A stretch of 64,000 nucleotides of DNA from Steinernema hermaphroditum (GCA_030435675.1 CM059625.1:14880001-14944000); one strand, 5' to 3'; counted from the first letter of the stretch, positions 23,509 through 35,083 are shown. The notes: generated by a model not told the origin, from the letters alone. Made by a program: numbers and translations.

Positions 23509-26500
23509 TGCTGAATCTAAGCAACTTTAAGAAGGAGGAAAGTGTCGAGCCAATGGAGACAGGTATATAGAAAACACAGCAAACTCTGGCAAAATGTAAT
23601 ATTTATAGACAGTGCTTGCGTTGAAACGGAACGACCCATTAAGAGCTTAGAGTCAGGTTAGGTTTTTCGATATTTCAGCAGACAGTAATTCTTGCGAAAA
23701 GACAGAAAATGACACCATGCAAACTCCATCTTTCAGATAGCAATATGTAATTGAATCACTATTAACAAAAGTGTTATTTAGAGCTTCTCCTCAATGTGGA
23801 ACAAAAACAAAAGTGTCATTCAGATCCTCTCCTCAGTGAGCGCCAGGAAGCTAGAGTCAACAACATAAACAAGAGTATGTCGCAGTGGAACTGTTTCTGA
23901 GTTATCGCATTTTTAGAGGCCATAAAGGAGCTCATTTTCGAGAGCTTTCAAAATCAGAACATCGGAGCTAAGTTTTCTTGTGAGTAAACGACTATTATCA
24001 GATATAAAAAGGCAAATTTTAGTCAACTTACCTCCATACAAAGAGCAGCAGGAGAGTCGCTTCTGTGATGTATATAAAGAAGGACCGTGGATTTTTACTC
24101 ACAAAGTAATGGATCTTGCCGTGCGCATCACATGTAACCATTCAACCTGGGACAAAGTCAAGCAATGGAACATTAATTTGTTTACGTTGCTGGCGGAAAT
24201 CATTGTTCTTATTCGAGAAGATATCCGGTATCGTGTCCACGTGAATCAATACTACCTACCGCCACAGCAGTGCTATCCAAACGCGGGAATCTCCAAAGTG
24301 GACTGTCTTGTGGACGACTTGTTCAATGGAGAAAGTCAAACGCGGTTCGTAGCTGTTATCGAGGACACAATCAGGATGATGTTAGCATCGGAGATCAAGT
24401 GGCGAGACGCCTACACGGTCGTCTCTCATTTCCAGAAGCACCGCTCCCTCTTCTCAACTCTCCGAGGCTACTATAATATGTCGCTGGCAATGACGAATCA
24501 AAAGGAAGCTTCTGTCGTTGACGCCCCCAAAGATACTGTCGTCTACGCGGATCATTTGATCTGTTACACAAAGAAGACGGACAGCGAAACGGACAAAACG
24601 CCCTACTACATCCGTTCACACTTTGACAACAGCAGGAAGGAATCGGACGGTGTATGCAAAAGATGTGAAGTGATGCTTGAAGAAATGGAAATGGATGCCA
24701 CCTGCAAAATCCTGACGGTGCTGTTTTTCTTGGAGAAGTGCAGACAGTACAAAATGGAGCCGTACATAACGTATTTCAAAAGACATGTTAGAGGAACTTC
24801 GAACGTGGATACATTCCTGGACAACACGTACATCAAGTTCCTCTACATGCTAAAAGCGAAGATCAAGAGTAAGGAGTGCTGTGGGTCGATCATCGACGAA
24901 TTCAGAACGTACCACAACGCTGTGGACGCATTCTTGCGAAACGAACTAGAGAGCAAAGACAGCAAGATATTCAACAGCGATCGCTTCACAGAGCTCCCCT
25001 TTATTCACTTCGGACCTGAAGTGCTCCTGTTTTCAACCAAGTCCAAACCGAAGATAGCGAACGACGACAATTTCAAGGACATCAATAAAGTTACATTTGG
25101 AATCGGAAATTCAGGAGCGCTAAAGTTCTTAGGAAGAGAATTTCCCGCAAATTTTCATCATCCTATCAATCCTGTTGAAGAAATCATGAAGGATCAAGAC
25201 TACAAGTGCAAGCTTTCTGAAGATTCGCTGCTCAAAAATGAAAACGTTCAGGATTTGCGGAAACTTCAAGAACTCTCATTTATTCACGGAGCAGAAACAT
25301 TCGCATTTACGACTGAAACCCAGCGCAAGTTTACGGCAAATTTGGGACGCTGCTTTCTGACGTATAGCGCGGAGACGAACAGGGAGACCGAGAAAATCAC
25401 GAACAATCTAATAACAAATAACGCAAACATCAAGTCGGAAGATGGTGCTGTGATCAAAGCTGATGGAACATCGGGTTCGCCCAGTGTGGATAAGGAGAAT
25501 CACTCAAAAATAGAAACGTCCTCACCAAATGTAAACGAAGAGATAATGTCAACTTCAACGACAAGCGTGACTTCCGAATCATCAGCCAATTCGACTCCAG
25601 TTAAAACTTCGGAAAAGCGCAAGGCCAAAAAAGGTATCGTGCTGTGAAACGTAGTATCGGCGATTTAACGCTCTCCTCATTTAGGCAAAGACTCTCCCAA
25701 AATCAAGAGTCGTAGAGAAGCACAAATAGTTAGCAACAAGCACAGGACGACCATCTGCAACGCGAATCTGAACAATGTGGATAGAGCTAGAGAGCAAGCC
25801 AAGCAGATTATGGAAGTAAGTTCACTCCATTTGTCTATGATATTAGTCTCTGTTTCTTCAGAAAGCAGAAATAAAAAAAGTGCTCTCTTGCGTCCGCATT
25901 GGCGCACATTTAATTCCTGCTCAACGAAGTGAAGAGCAAGAGCTATCAGGCTTCCGTAATGAGCAAATCGATGATAAGATTCTCGCACAACTAAAGGCGA
26001 TGTACGATTGGAAGCCACCACTTCCCTCTGGAAAGAAGGAGCCGAAAGCTATTTTCAAAAGATGGATGGATGTGCTGAAAAATGAGGAACAACTATTAGC
26101 CAAGATTCATTTCAACCCAGAGAGTTTGATACTTACCCTATGCAGGTTAGATGTGCTATTCTTTCGGAAAAACGGTCTGGTGGTTTAGATCTCGTAGAAA
26201 CATGGCTTTGGATTGCAATCTACTACCAGATCGGACGGCGTTTTGCAGATGCGGAAAGTGTCAACTGGTGCCACGGTTGAAAGCTAGCCAGTCGCACTAC
26301 ACTGACTTCTGTTGTCAAGAGGCTTTTTCGACGAAAGGCAATAACTATCATGTTGAACGATTGCAAGAACTGTCAAGAAGCGGATGCATTACGGACAGTA
26401 CAGGATTCTGGTCCGTTATTGACGACGAACTAAGGAAGTTCGGTGATTTGAGTGATTTAAGCGCCCAAAAGAAAAAGCAAGTTTGCATAGCCGTTGTCAT

Positions 26501-27258
26501 TTATTACCGAGTATTTTTTAGCTCTTATTATTTCCAGCTTTCCACAGATCTAAATCGAGTTCTCTATTTGAAGAAAGGACTAACGAGGAGTCACATTGAC
26601 CGCTGGCTTCCCGCATGTGTCGTGGCAGGACTCCGACGAAAACTCAGAATGGACATCGAGGAGGAAGAGAACCGTACGACAGCTTCTGTTCCCGACGAAG
26701 ATGCAGAAGATCATGATGATGATTTGGATGCCTTTGACGATAAGAACGAGAGGAAAACCTTCACAATCCGATATAAGAACCACAATACGGACAACGAATG
26801 TGTTTTCTCCACACTCTCGTATCCACCCAAATGTGAAGCCACCGATCGATATGAGTCACTACAGAGGTAATTGCATGATTTCCTGATCCAATCTACGAGG
26901 TTTCAGCGTTCTCGGACAAGTTGAACTTCTCAGTTGTCACTGCCATTTGATAACGAGTACAATGACAGACTTTGATGACGACACCACTAAGAGAATGGTT
27001 CACAATCGCCGCCTTCTGCAAGCGATTTCTGGCGCCTCCGGAGTGAACGTTTTTGTTCACAGAACAATGGACGAATCTCTGAGAATGTTCATGTGGAAGG
27101 TGTATGCGAACGAATCGGCTGAGATGTCGACCATTGAAGCCTTCGAGGCGCTGTCCAAACAGGGTCGCGTAGAAAGAGCAATCTTTCTAAAAGAGACAGA
27201 AAACGGCTCGTACCGTTCGATCGACTGGGAGAAGGAGACTGGAGAGGCCTTGAAATGA
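23509..27258 (+). CDS. Unrecognised long protein with a C-terminal P2X7-type intracellular (P2XR_C-like) domain
   Basis: One gene by my splice model. Small 5' exons (ATG at about 23509, weakly supported to 23820; then LLNVEQKQK, AIKELIFESFQ) lead into a large exon from about 24023 (NLPPYKEQQESRF) to 25635. That exon is then joined by GT-AG introns of about 45 bases to exons at 25685, 25862, 26191 and 26908. Stop TGA is at 27256-27258. The N-terminal 550 residues match nothing I know. The segment 26225-26660 has the cysteine pattern of the P2X7 receptor tail: FCRCGKCQLVP, DFCCQEA, GCITDS, IYYRVF and WLPACVVAGLRR, in the same order. No transmembrane helices or P2X channel ectodomain are visible. 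A Ser/Thr-rich stretch (25490-25620) and an acidic stretch (DAEDHDDDLDAFDD, about 26700) follow the pattern of a nuclear or cytosolic protein. The function is unknown. Confidence 0.65.
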
Positions 27259-27297
27259 TTCTTCTTAACTGGAATATAGACATTGACTTCGCTAAAT

Positions 27298-27303
27298 AAT
27301 AAA
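27298..27303 (+). promoter_or_regulatory. Candidate polyadenylation signal AATAAA
   Basis: AATAAA lies 40 bases after the stop of the P2XR_C-like gene. This supports that gene ending here and not reading into the receptor-exon copy that starts at 27321. Confidence 0.6.
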
Positions 27304-27320
27304 ACAAGATAAACGGATAC

Positions 27321-27663
27321 AGCCGCGTAATTATGTTACTTGCTCTTTATTGGCAAAATACTCAAAGGAATGTGGCATGTTGATTATTTATGCTCAACAT
27401 GATTTGTACGTGGTCGTTGTTGTCTTAGCCGTTGGAAGTTCGCCGATTGAGTACGGTCGGATCGGTCTCAACAATGAGATGCGATCCCAATGAGAATTCG
27501 TCCTTCATCGAGACCTTCTTGCTGGCGTCATTGTTTAACGATGTGCTCGATCGCCGTCGATCGCCCGTTGAAGGCACGTCCGGTACAAGACTCCGCACCG
27601 TTGCAGGCGATCGGAGGTGGGGCGCTTGGGGAACGGGCGTTGACCGGGCTGTGCAGCTGAGTT
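27321..27663 (-). pseudogene. Stray copy of the last exon of the metabotropic glutamate receptor
   Basis: Nearly identical to 53609-53956, which codes for the C-terminal tail of the minus-strand receptor gene about 26 kb to the right. The frame (RSPATVRSLVPD, then GDRRRSSTSLNND) is kept up to the sequence that reads TSNGQ in the receptor; here the Gln codon is TAA (27425-27427), cutting off the last 22 or so residues. A 12-base difference near 27392 removes part of the remainder. The match begins 18 bases after the AATAAA of the upstream gene and ends just inside the receptor exon, without its acceptor site. It is a copied exon with its 3' UTR, not an independent gene. Confidence 0.85.
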
Positions 27664-28111
27664 GAAGGAACCGAAGGGTGAAGGAACCCGCGGTAGTTTT
27701 CGGTATGAGGCAGCACGCGACTTTCGCAAATACCGGGAGTTCATGACAGAAGACCAAAAAACAACTCACTCCTTCTTTGCTAAGTACGAATCAACGACAC
27801 AAAACCGTCAGGCACCGGAAAAAAAATGAATAAAACCGAGGGAACTACTGTATACTCGGGTTCTCAAGCGATCTTCCCTGAGGCGCCGTGGTAGCGTGGT
27901 AGCGCGTCTTTGCACCCTTTTTGCAGATGGTTCGGTCGTTCGCAATTCTTATAAAAATAACCACTGTGCAGTTATTTTTGCTTTTGTGGTGTTTTTACAT
28001 AATTTGAAGTCTGACTGGCAGCAAAGAATTTGTATGCCACGCGAAGGGGAACGTCCATTCCTCTTGAGAGTCCGTGAACCGCGAAGAAGAGCATGTTTGA
28101 TAAAAAGCGAT

Positions 28112-28300
28112 ATGGTCTATTTTTTTCGAACTCCACAAAAAAGCGAGCAATCACCGCGTGGTAAGACCCAGAAATTGCTCTAGCGCATTGAAGAAAGGCA
28201 AATATTTCGTGCGTTCGTTCGCCGTTTTCAATGCGCTAAAGCAAATTCTGAGTCTCACCGCGCGGTGATCGCTTGCTTTTGTGGAGTTGGAAAAAAGTAG
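28112..28300. repeat. Imperfect long inverted repeat upstream of the MTR4-like gene
   Basis: Bases from about 28119 to 28192 pair with the reverse complement of about 28226 to 28299. Both contain AACTCCACAAAA, an ATCACCGCG box and AGCGCATTGAA, with scattered mismatches and a loop of about 33 bases. A smaller hairpin, AAAAATAAC / GTTATTTTT, lies at about 27953-27982. Together they look like an old foldback or MITE-type element about 100 bases before the next gene. No target-site duplication was confirmed. Confidence 0.65.
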
Positions 28301-28400
28301 ACTATGGCTTTCGGGGGACACCGAACTTTATCGATGCTGCGTGTGCGCGTGTTTCTCTATCCTTTAATGTTTGCTGATTTTCTAATGCATTTTAAGAATC

Positions 28401-30117
28401 ATGGCCGAAAATAATAATGATCACCACATTTTTACTTCGACCAAAGATGAACCTGAACTGTTCATGGTTGCCTTGAAAGCGGCGAACGCTTGCTTCGTGG
28501 ATGGTATGGAGTTATAATGCTTAAATTTGATCATATGTACTGTCTAGGCGACGAAGCGACGCGAATTGTCAAGTACATCGGCGTTCAGAAAGTTATCAGT
28601 CCAAGTCCGGCCGTTGTGGAGCAGTTGAACATTCTGGAACCGTATCTCACTTGCGGTATTGGATTACTTGACATGCAGATTGAAGACGATGTCGCCGATT
28701 TCGTTCGCTTGCTCTACAACAGTGGTTTGCTAAAAGTACGTGTTGTTACCCGTCTCTCTTTAAATTACATCACTGTTTAGGTTATTGCCGCACCGGGATT
28801 TATCTGCGAGCGCTTTGATTTGCGAACAAAGAGCGACGCCGCCACATCGTCCAGAAGAGACGATGACGCGATACGGAGCGTTGTGAACAGCCGTTATTAC
28901 AAGGTGGTGCGTTTTGCCAAAGTTTCCGGAGTCCCTGGACCTAGCGAAATGGCCACATCCGTTCTAATGATCCAAAAGGATGAGACTGCAAGGAAGATCC
29001 TCAGTTTGATGCCTTGTAAGATAGACCCTTGGGATGTGCCAGACCTCTTGAAAGAGTTCCACAAGACCATCGCTGCGATGGAGGATCTCTCTGAAGATCG
29101 TCACAACGAACTCTACTGCAGTTTCCTGGACAGTCTCCGCGTCCGTTCTTACAAGAAAGGTTCATTTTCGTTTACTTCTTTTCATACAACTGCTTGCTTC
29201 AGAGTATGCCAGAGTAAGCTCGAAGCTGGCCGTGCTAGAGTCTATCAGCGACAGCCCCCATCTGTGGGATTACAAGAGGTTGTTCGAAAAAAAGAAAGAA
29301 GTCGACGCGTTGAAAGCCGATATCCAACGGATCGTCGGTCTTAACTTCATTCCGTACTTAACTCCCTGCCGAATCATCCACGTACAACATATCCCTCTTT
29401 ACTTGTGATATCGTTGGTTTCAGGTCAAGAATGGTTTTCGCGACTACGGTTATGGCGTTGCTCTCGATCTGGCCGTGACGTACAACAATCAGGGAGAGCC
29501 CACGTACTTCGTAAAGACAGCCTTATTCCTTGCCAAAGATCCCGATGGTGAAAACACTCAAAGTGAGAAGATGAGACCGTACAGCTGGGTGAAGAATGAT
29601 GGGAACGTAAGTGGCTCCAAATGTACCACCTGTGTCTAAAGAAAACACCCTTAGGTCGAGGTATCCGTTGTCATGATTAAGTGGGACTACATAAACACGA
29701 TCACAACCGTGTCGGTCCGGACACCCGCTGATCTGTGCAGTGAGAAGTCGCGCAGCAAGTTATTCGAGATTATGCAGGTAAACAGCACACGTTTAAAACA
29801 TCTACAACCAGTGGTTTTAGAACTGCATAATGAGCTACAATGTCCACGAGGGGAAATTTTTGCCTGAGGTAGATCCCGTCAAGGACATGAAGATCGAAAA
29901 CAACGAGCTCAGAAAGCTCATCAGAGAGAAGAACGCGAAGATGGCGGAGATCGCCGAGTCGTCACTGACTATGAAGAAAATCGAATTGGACGAAGCGATG
30001 CGTCTTGAGGCTGACAAAGAGTACCTGACAAGGACTCTGCTCGAGCTCAAACAGGAATACGACAGTGCTATCGAAAATGAGAAAATTTACAAGGCACTCA
30101 TCGCAAAGAAACAGTGA
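28401..30117 (+). CDS. Truncated MTR4/Ski2-like protein with degenerate helicase motifs
   Basis: MTR4 is the exosome-associated 3'-5' RNA helicase. Here the ATG at 28401 starts in what corresponds to the second RecA lobe. Colinear features are FTSTKDEPE (in place of FSFSKKDCE), CGIGLLDMQ where HHGGLLP is expected, and VSGVPGPSE where the motif VI SGRAGRRG belongs. The C-terminal half is better kept: FIPYLTPCRIIH-VKNGFRDYGYGVAL across the intron 29382-29423 matches the MTR4 barrel strand region, and EVDPVKDMKIENNELRKLI matches the DPIDDM segment. Exons: 28401-28501, 28548-28735, 28781-29158, 29203-29381, 29424-29606, 29655-29777 and 29821-30117, all with 42-50 base introns and open frames. The first RecA lobe (Walker A, DEIH) is absent, so ATP hydrolysis is very unlikely. 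It could be a pseudohelicase scaffold or a decaying copy. Confidence 0.75.
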
Positions 30118-30658
30118 TGCGCCTATCATTGTGTTTTTTGGTTTATGTACATAAACATAGTGCAAATAAGCCGACCTCGCTACTCATTGCCGTTTATACT
30201 GCTCCGCGCTGCTTCAAATGACGATCTAGCATCATTGGCAGCCTAATGGTAAGGTAAATGATACAGTAGTAGGTGGGAAACTTTCCGTCCTCCAAGCGGG
30301 ACCCAAATTTTTCGATCTTTCCCGAAAATTTTCGAGATGACTAGAAACTTGAAATTCTGTACAGCTGTTGTAGGAGGCTGTGTTTAGGACGTTCTCGTGT
30401 AGGTTCATCGAGAGCTTGATTCTAGCAAAATAACGGTTGTGTCTTGTCTTTTCGGATCACAGGGTCCTCTGTAAAGACGGTTTCCGTGCTGAATATCATC
30501 ATATCGCAAAAAGTGACGCCACGAAACCTGAACCGATTCACGTTGTTTGCTCTTTTATCTCCGCTCTCCACTGTTTCGGTCCGTTCGCAGTCCTTTTACG
30601 GAGCCTGCCAGGCGCTCGACGCACTGTTCTCCTTCCGATTTCTCTGTTTTCAGAAGTG
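30118..30658. other. Spacer after the MTR4-like gene
   Basis: Short 3' UTR-like sequence, then no recognisable gene. A TTTTCAG acceptor at about 30651 precedes the next open frame by a few bases, the arrangement seen for several gene starts in this window. Confidence 0.4.
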
Positions 30659-31735
30659 GATGAGCGCCCCGTCTACGCCTTCGAAATCATCGAATGGAGC
30701 GGACGGATTCATCTCGAACGCCTTCACGACGGACGCTCCGACGTCCACCGGAAGATCGTTCGATTTCGGTTGGCGGCTGAAGGCAAAGCTGCCCAAGGTG
30801 CTTCAGAATCCGAGTGAGTTCTTTGATATCCCTGATATTTTGCATTCCCAAACGTAGTTCTTTAACAAATTTATTTCCCAGCTTATTGCCCCAGGTTTCC
30901 CGTGACAACAGAGATTCTCCCCTCGCTGAGTCACGTTTCCCTCCTTTCCCTTAGATCCTTGCTGTCCGTTTTTGATTCTTCCCGAGTTCAAGTGCAAGTG
31001 TTCGTCATCAAAATAATCCGACTGTTTTCCTTCTTTTAGTGGCGTCCATCTCTTCCGTTGTCGATGTGGTCGATTCTGCGCTCTTCAGTGTCGTTGAATC
31101 CAATGTTTTGGAGGTGCAGGAAGTGCGGGCTGGAGCAGCTCTTCGCTCCAACGGCGCCCAAATGCCCTATTTGTAGACATGCCATTGTCAAGGGCTTGAG
31201 TGGGTGTTATTATATCGCGAAGGTACTTGTTCGGGAATCCAATAAATCCAGTATATCCTCTGTTTTCAGAGAGATGTTCAAATGATCAACGAAGCTTGGA
31301 CCAGTCGGAAGAACTGTTTGACTTCGAGTCAGTTGGAAGAAAAGGACGAGAGAGAATCGAAGAACATATTTTGCACCTTTTCTTTTTCGCAACTAAACAC
31401 CGACAACGACGTGGAGCGCGTTTTGGCAGTTCATAGGTGCGCTCTCGTCGTCAAGTCCATCTTTCCAATTGTTCTATTCCAGCCCATAGCCGATCTTGTC
31501 CCAAATAATCTATGTTTCTCCTCACATGTTTATGGATTCACTCGGCGAATTGATGCCGATGGAAGGAAAATTGCATAAGGTAGGGTGGAAGATACAAAGT
31601 AAAATTGTAATCTTGTTTTCAGACCGTTCAAGGTTACGTCAGTCAACCGGACTATCCTCCACGGTGACCTCGGCATCGCCGAACGCCCGTTCTCGAGTGT
31701 CTATTGCATTTGTTGCATGTTAAACTTCTTCCAAA
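30659..31735 (+). CDS. Unrecognised coding-like segment, probably a gene remnant
   Basis: An ATG at about 30659 follows a 3' splice site and opens MSAPSTPSKSSNG, continuing to KLPKVLQNP. A GTGAGT donor can join it to an exon at about 31042 (ASISSVVDVVDSALFSVV) with coding-type composition. After 31155 the frame stops, and later blocks (EELFDFESVGRKGRERIEE near 31310; RTILHGDLGIAERPF near 31650) cannot be joined cleanly. The 31650-31690 block recurs at 36829-36872. Another frame at about 31105-31180 reads CRKCG then CPICRHAIV, like the second half of a RING finger, but the first half is missing. I do not recognise the product, and the exon model is tentative. Confidence 0.35.
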
Positions 31736-31789
31736 CTCACTGACTGAAGCCGAGGATTTCGTGGACTCAAAGAAATGGGTTTCAATATC

Positions 31790-33283
31790 GAGAGAGCATT
31801 CCAAGTAAGTGACACAAAAGGGGTCACATTTGAAGGTATCTCTTTACAGGAATGTCACACACAGTAAAAGCAACAGTGAATTGTTGAGTTGGTTGTACTT
31901 GGAGGCTCGAGTTCGGATTCGAAGAAAAGCAGGAAACCTACAACAGAGCATGAGGAGCTTATCAAGGTAGAGAGAATATCGTTGTCGCAAGCTTTTCGTA
32001 TTTCTCCTTACAACGGAGACGTAGTTGACCCTGTCAGGTTCCACAGAAACTTGGCACACTGGCAGGTCTGTTCGCTGTCGTTCAGGTACGTCGTCGCAGA
32101 TCCTACGACTACATAAAATGACCACGTTTTTTTGCAAAATACGCATATATGTTCATGCCTATGGGACGCTAATTCTGCTTAGTTAATCTACTGCTCAAAA
32201 CCTACCAGTGTGCCAAATTCCAGCGCGACCTGAGGAGGTCAGGTTTGAACACTCCCTTGTTAGTCTTTATTGCATGTTTTATGCATCTCCTATTACTTTT
32301 CCGTTCATTGCAGAATGCTCGTTTTGTGATAGCGGAATCCAAACCGGAACAACTAATGAAGGATGTAAAGTACCTGACTTCTTCCGCTCTCACTGAGCTT
32401 ATGAACAGTGTTTGTGCAGCTTCTTCCACCGTCTGAGGAACATCCGCAGCGAAACAGACAAGGAAGCTCGCTGAACAGGAAGAAGATTCGATTATATTTT
32501 ACTTTGAACTGATGATTAGTGTGGCCGTTGATAACAAGGATCGGCTGACGGTTATTTGGCCCGTTGTTGAACGTCATCTTCAGTGGCTCATGAAAAACTT
32601 CGGCCAGAATCCGCTTATCGTTGAGCGTGTCGTAGTCGGCCTTCTTCGCCTGACCGGGCGTGTTTTATACCATTTGAACGACAAGGATGAAGATGGCATT
32701 GCTGACAACGCTTTACAGTCGCTCTCCATGCTCCTTTCGCTAAAGCCTCCTTCGTGGTTCATGTTCTCGCGCCGGATTGCTTATGGGCTCCAGGTATTCA
32801 TCAACGTGCCTGAGTTATTTCGTTAAAGGGATCACAGGAACGAGCCGTGAAACGGAGGGTCCGTGACGAACTCCGGGGAAACGTTGCCAATTTTCGTGGT
32901 TAAGTGGGAATTTTGCTTAGCAACGCAAGCTAAATCTTGATGTACTTCTTTATCTGACAAGCACTAGGATTTTCTGATTTCTAGGCAAATTTTCAATTAC
33001 TTCGTTTTCGTGGTTTGTCAGCTCTGTTCTATTCTCTTTTTTATTGATCAGAAAAATTCACTGTGGAGAAAGTAAACGTTCTGATTACAGTCGTTTTAAA
33101 ATCGTTGCTCGCGTCCATCTCAGTATTTTCTGTTGCAGCCTTCAATTGGAGTTGTTTAATCATGTGCTTATATGTTCCAGACGGCGATCGCAAAATCAAC
33201 GTTCTGGAGAACAGTGCGCCGCTGCGTCTACGTTTACTGCGGAATCGAAGTCATCGGAACTCACGTCGGCGAGGTACTCTACT
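31790..33283 (+). repeat. Segmental duplication, copy A1
   Basis: About 1.49 kb, near-identical to 35312-36809 in direct orientation, offset by about 3.52 kb. Differences are a few substitutions and small indels (for example an 8-base change near 32140). The unit contains GBF1-derived sequence (about 31900-32830) and ends inside a SART3 exon at CTCTACT (33283), where the copies diverge abruptly. Copy A1 continues the SART3 frame, so it is the likely source of the downstream copy. Inside the unit, sequences near 32030-32070 and 32200-32245 are imperfect inverted repeats sharing TTGGCACACTGG. Confidence 0.92.
32310..32826 (+). pseudogene. GBF1 (Arf-GEF) middle fragment, copy 1
   Basis: GBF1 is the large Sec7-domain exchange factor for Arf1 at the Golgi. 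Here only a downstream HDS-type piece is present. An exon after TTCATTGCAG reads FVIAESKPEQLMKDVKYLTS, matching the family's SKFLQLESLQELMKAL block. From 32512, DNKDRLTVIWPVVERHLQWL and LIVERVVVGLLRLTGRVLY match the ENRDRVGCVW and LVERAVVGLLRLA helices. Frames stop at 32434 and 32824, and neither the Sec7 domain nor the flanking GBF1 exons are nearby. It sits upstream of the readable SART3 exons on the same strand. It is a fragment, not a working exchange factor. Confidence 0.75.
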
Positions 33284-35083
33284 CGATTGAAGAACTGTGG
33301 GAGGTGGCGAAGAACTCAATTGTGGACCCGGATTGGGGGAAGGTCTTTGTTCACTACGTACATTTTCCTCCTCAAGCGGCGTGTGGTCCAGTCCGAATCT
33401 AAAGACTTCAGTATTGTCGAAGAAGCTTTTGAGGATGGGTGTACATTCTTATCGCATAGGTTCCGCTTTTGGGACCAGATGTTTAAGTATCGTCTCATGC
33501 ATGCTTACTTCCATTATTCAACAACAAAAAATTATGGAAAGGTAATTCATGCACATTTTAATTCATTACTGACCAATTCAATTTTCAGGCCCGTGATATC
33601 GTGAGAGATATTTTGGCGACCGGAGGAAATACGCAGCCTAAAGTTGCTATTGAGGCAATTTCATACGAACGCCATTTTGGACGGGATATGATTCGCTGTC
33701 GTCACATGCTATATCAAGCAGTCAACTCTGTTACTGAAAACGCGTTTTTGCTCTTCGATTATTTTATCCAGTTCGAGCGCGAGGAGGGTACATTAGAAGA
33801 GCTGGGTAAAGCTCTTTCGAAGGTTGGTCTGTGCTGCAGTGCGGAAACAACGTATCCTGCTTATAGGTTAACTCACAAGCGAAGCGACTCCAGCAGCGTG
33901 ATGAACAGATGCGCGTACAGCGTTTAACTGCGAGTCCACTCAAAACCAAGAAAGACTCACCAGTCGCTAGTCGCGAAAATGGGTCAAAGCTACATGCCAA
34001 AAGGAAGTTGCAACTGTTGTCCGAAGATAACGAGAATACCGAAAAGTCAGTAGCCAAGAGCGATAAGGACGGATTTGTCGTCCCTACCATTCCGTCGAGA
34101 CTTGCGAAAAACAGTGTAATGACGCCGAAGAAGCCTAAAATTGACGATGTGAGTTCAGAAGAAATGGACGTTGACAGCGGCTCTAGTGATGCCACTGTGG
34201 GACCTGCATCTATTATTGTTTCGGTTCATGCTGAAGTCAACGATATCAATGCAGATGTCGATGAGCAAGCAACTGTTTTTGTTTCCAACTTGGGATATAA
34301 TGCTACTGTAGAGGAAATAGCCTCGCTGTTTGACAACGTTAAACAGGTGTGGCTTTCTGGTGCTGGCAAAGGCAAGCAAAGCAAGGTTTGTGTTCGTACG
34401 CACTATGAATTTACGCATGTGTGGTTAATTTAGGGTTACGGTTCTGTTACATTCAATACTGCCGAGGATGCTTCTAATGCCTTGAAGAAGGACAGGGTCA
34501 AGTTGAACGGTAGACCTGTATTTGTGTCCAAGTACAAGAAAAAGAAGGAGGGAGATGTTGGGAAGTCCGATTTTCGGTACTCCGTTGAACTGGAAAAGAA
34601 CAAGCTTTACGTCTCTAATGTGCATTTTGATTGCAGTGAGGAAAAGCTTAGAGTAAGGCACTGCTCTTGTACGATAAACTGTCATTTGTGTTTAGGAAGT
34701 ATTTGGTGCTTTTGGAAGCGTTAAGGCGGTACGTATCGTCACGCACAAATCCGGTAGGCCGAAGGGATGCGCTTACGTTGAGCTTGACAGCGAGAGTTCC
34801 GCTCAAAAAGCAATTAATTCTCCAGCTATTGAAATTCTCGGTTAGTGGTTCTTTGATTATGCATTTTCTCATTCCATTTGGTTTAGGTCGCCCTGTGAAA
34901 GTTGCGTTAAGCAATCCACCAAAGAAAGATCAACTGACTCCGGCTATTAAGGGCCATGGTATGCATCGACGAATCGGTTCGATGACGAACGGAAATGATG
35001 AAACTGAAAACAAGAATGTAAATTCCGGAGAGAAACCTAAGAAAACTAAATTATCAAACGATGAGTTTAGAAAATTCCTATAA
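33181..35083 (+). CDS. sart-3: SART3/Prp24-type U6 snRNP recycling factor (5' end not visible)
   Basis: SART3 reassembles U4/U6 snRNPs. Exons from 33181 carry the last HAT repeats: STFWRTVRRCVYVYCGIE, then EELWEVAKNSIVDPDWGKVF, KARDIVRDILATGG and ISYERHFGRDMIRCRHMLY. A linker (ALSK-VNSQAKRLQQRDEQM) leads to RRM1 (TVFVSNLGYNATVEEI; GYGSVTFNTAEDAS) and RRM2 (NKLYVSNVHFDCSEEKL; RPKGCAYVELDSE; RPVKVALSNPP). The protein ends with KLSNDEFRKFL, the LSm-contacting tail that in human SART3 reads KMSNADFAKLF. Stop TAA is at 35081-35083. Introns are 42-48 bases. The N-terminal HAT repeats expected upstream are not found; that position is occupied by GBF1-derived sequence. So either this copy is 5'-truncated or a long intron received an insertion and earlier exons have gone unrecognised. 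Confidence 0.85.

Noticed and set aside
23980..24022. Start of a 555-codon frame at a GTG codon
   Set aside because: GTGAGTAAAC is a consensus splice donor closed by TTTTAG at 24022, and the exon before it continues the same protein; so it is an intron, not a start.
27886..27950. Possible tRNA gene
   Set aside because: A-box-like and B-box-like words are present but no cloverleaf with paired acceptor stem can be drawn.
31105..31180. RING-finger-like CRKCG and CPICRHAIV
   Set aside because: Only half of a RING is readable, and an overlapping frame splices better to the exon before it; treated as probable coincidence.
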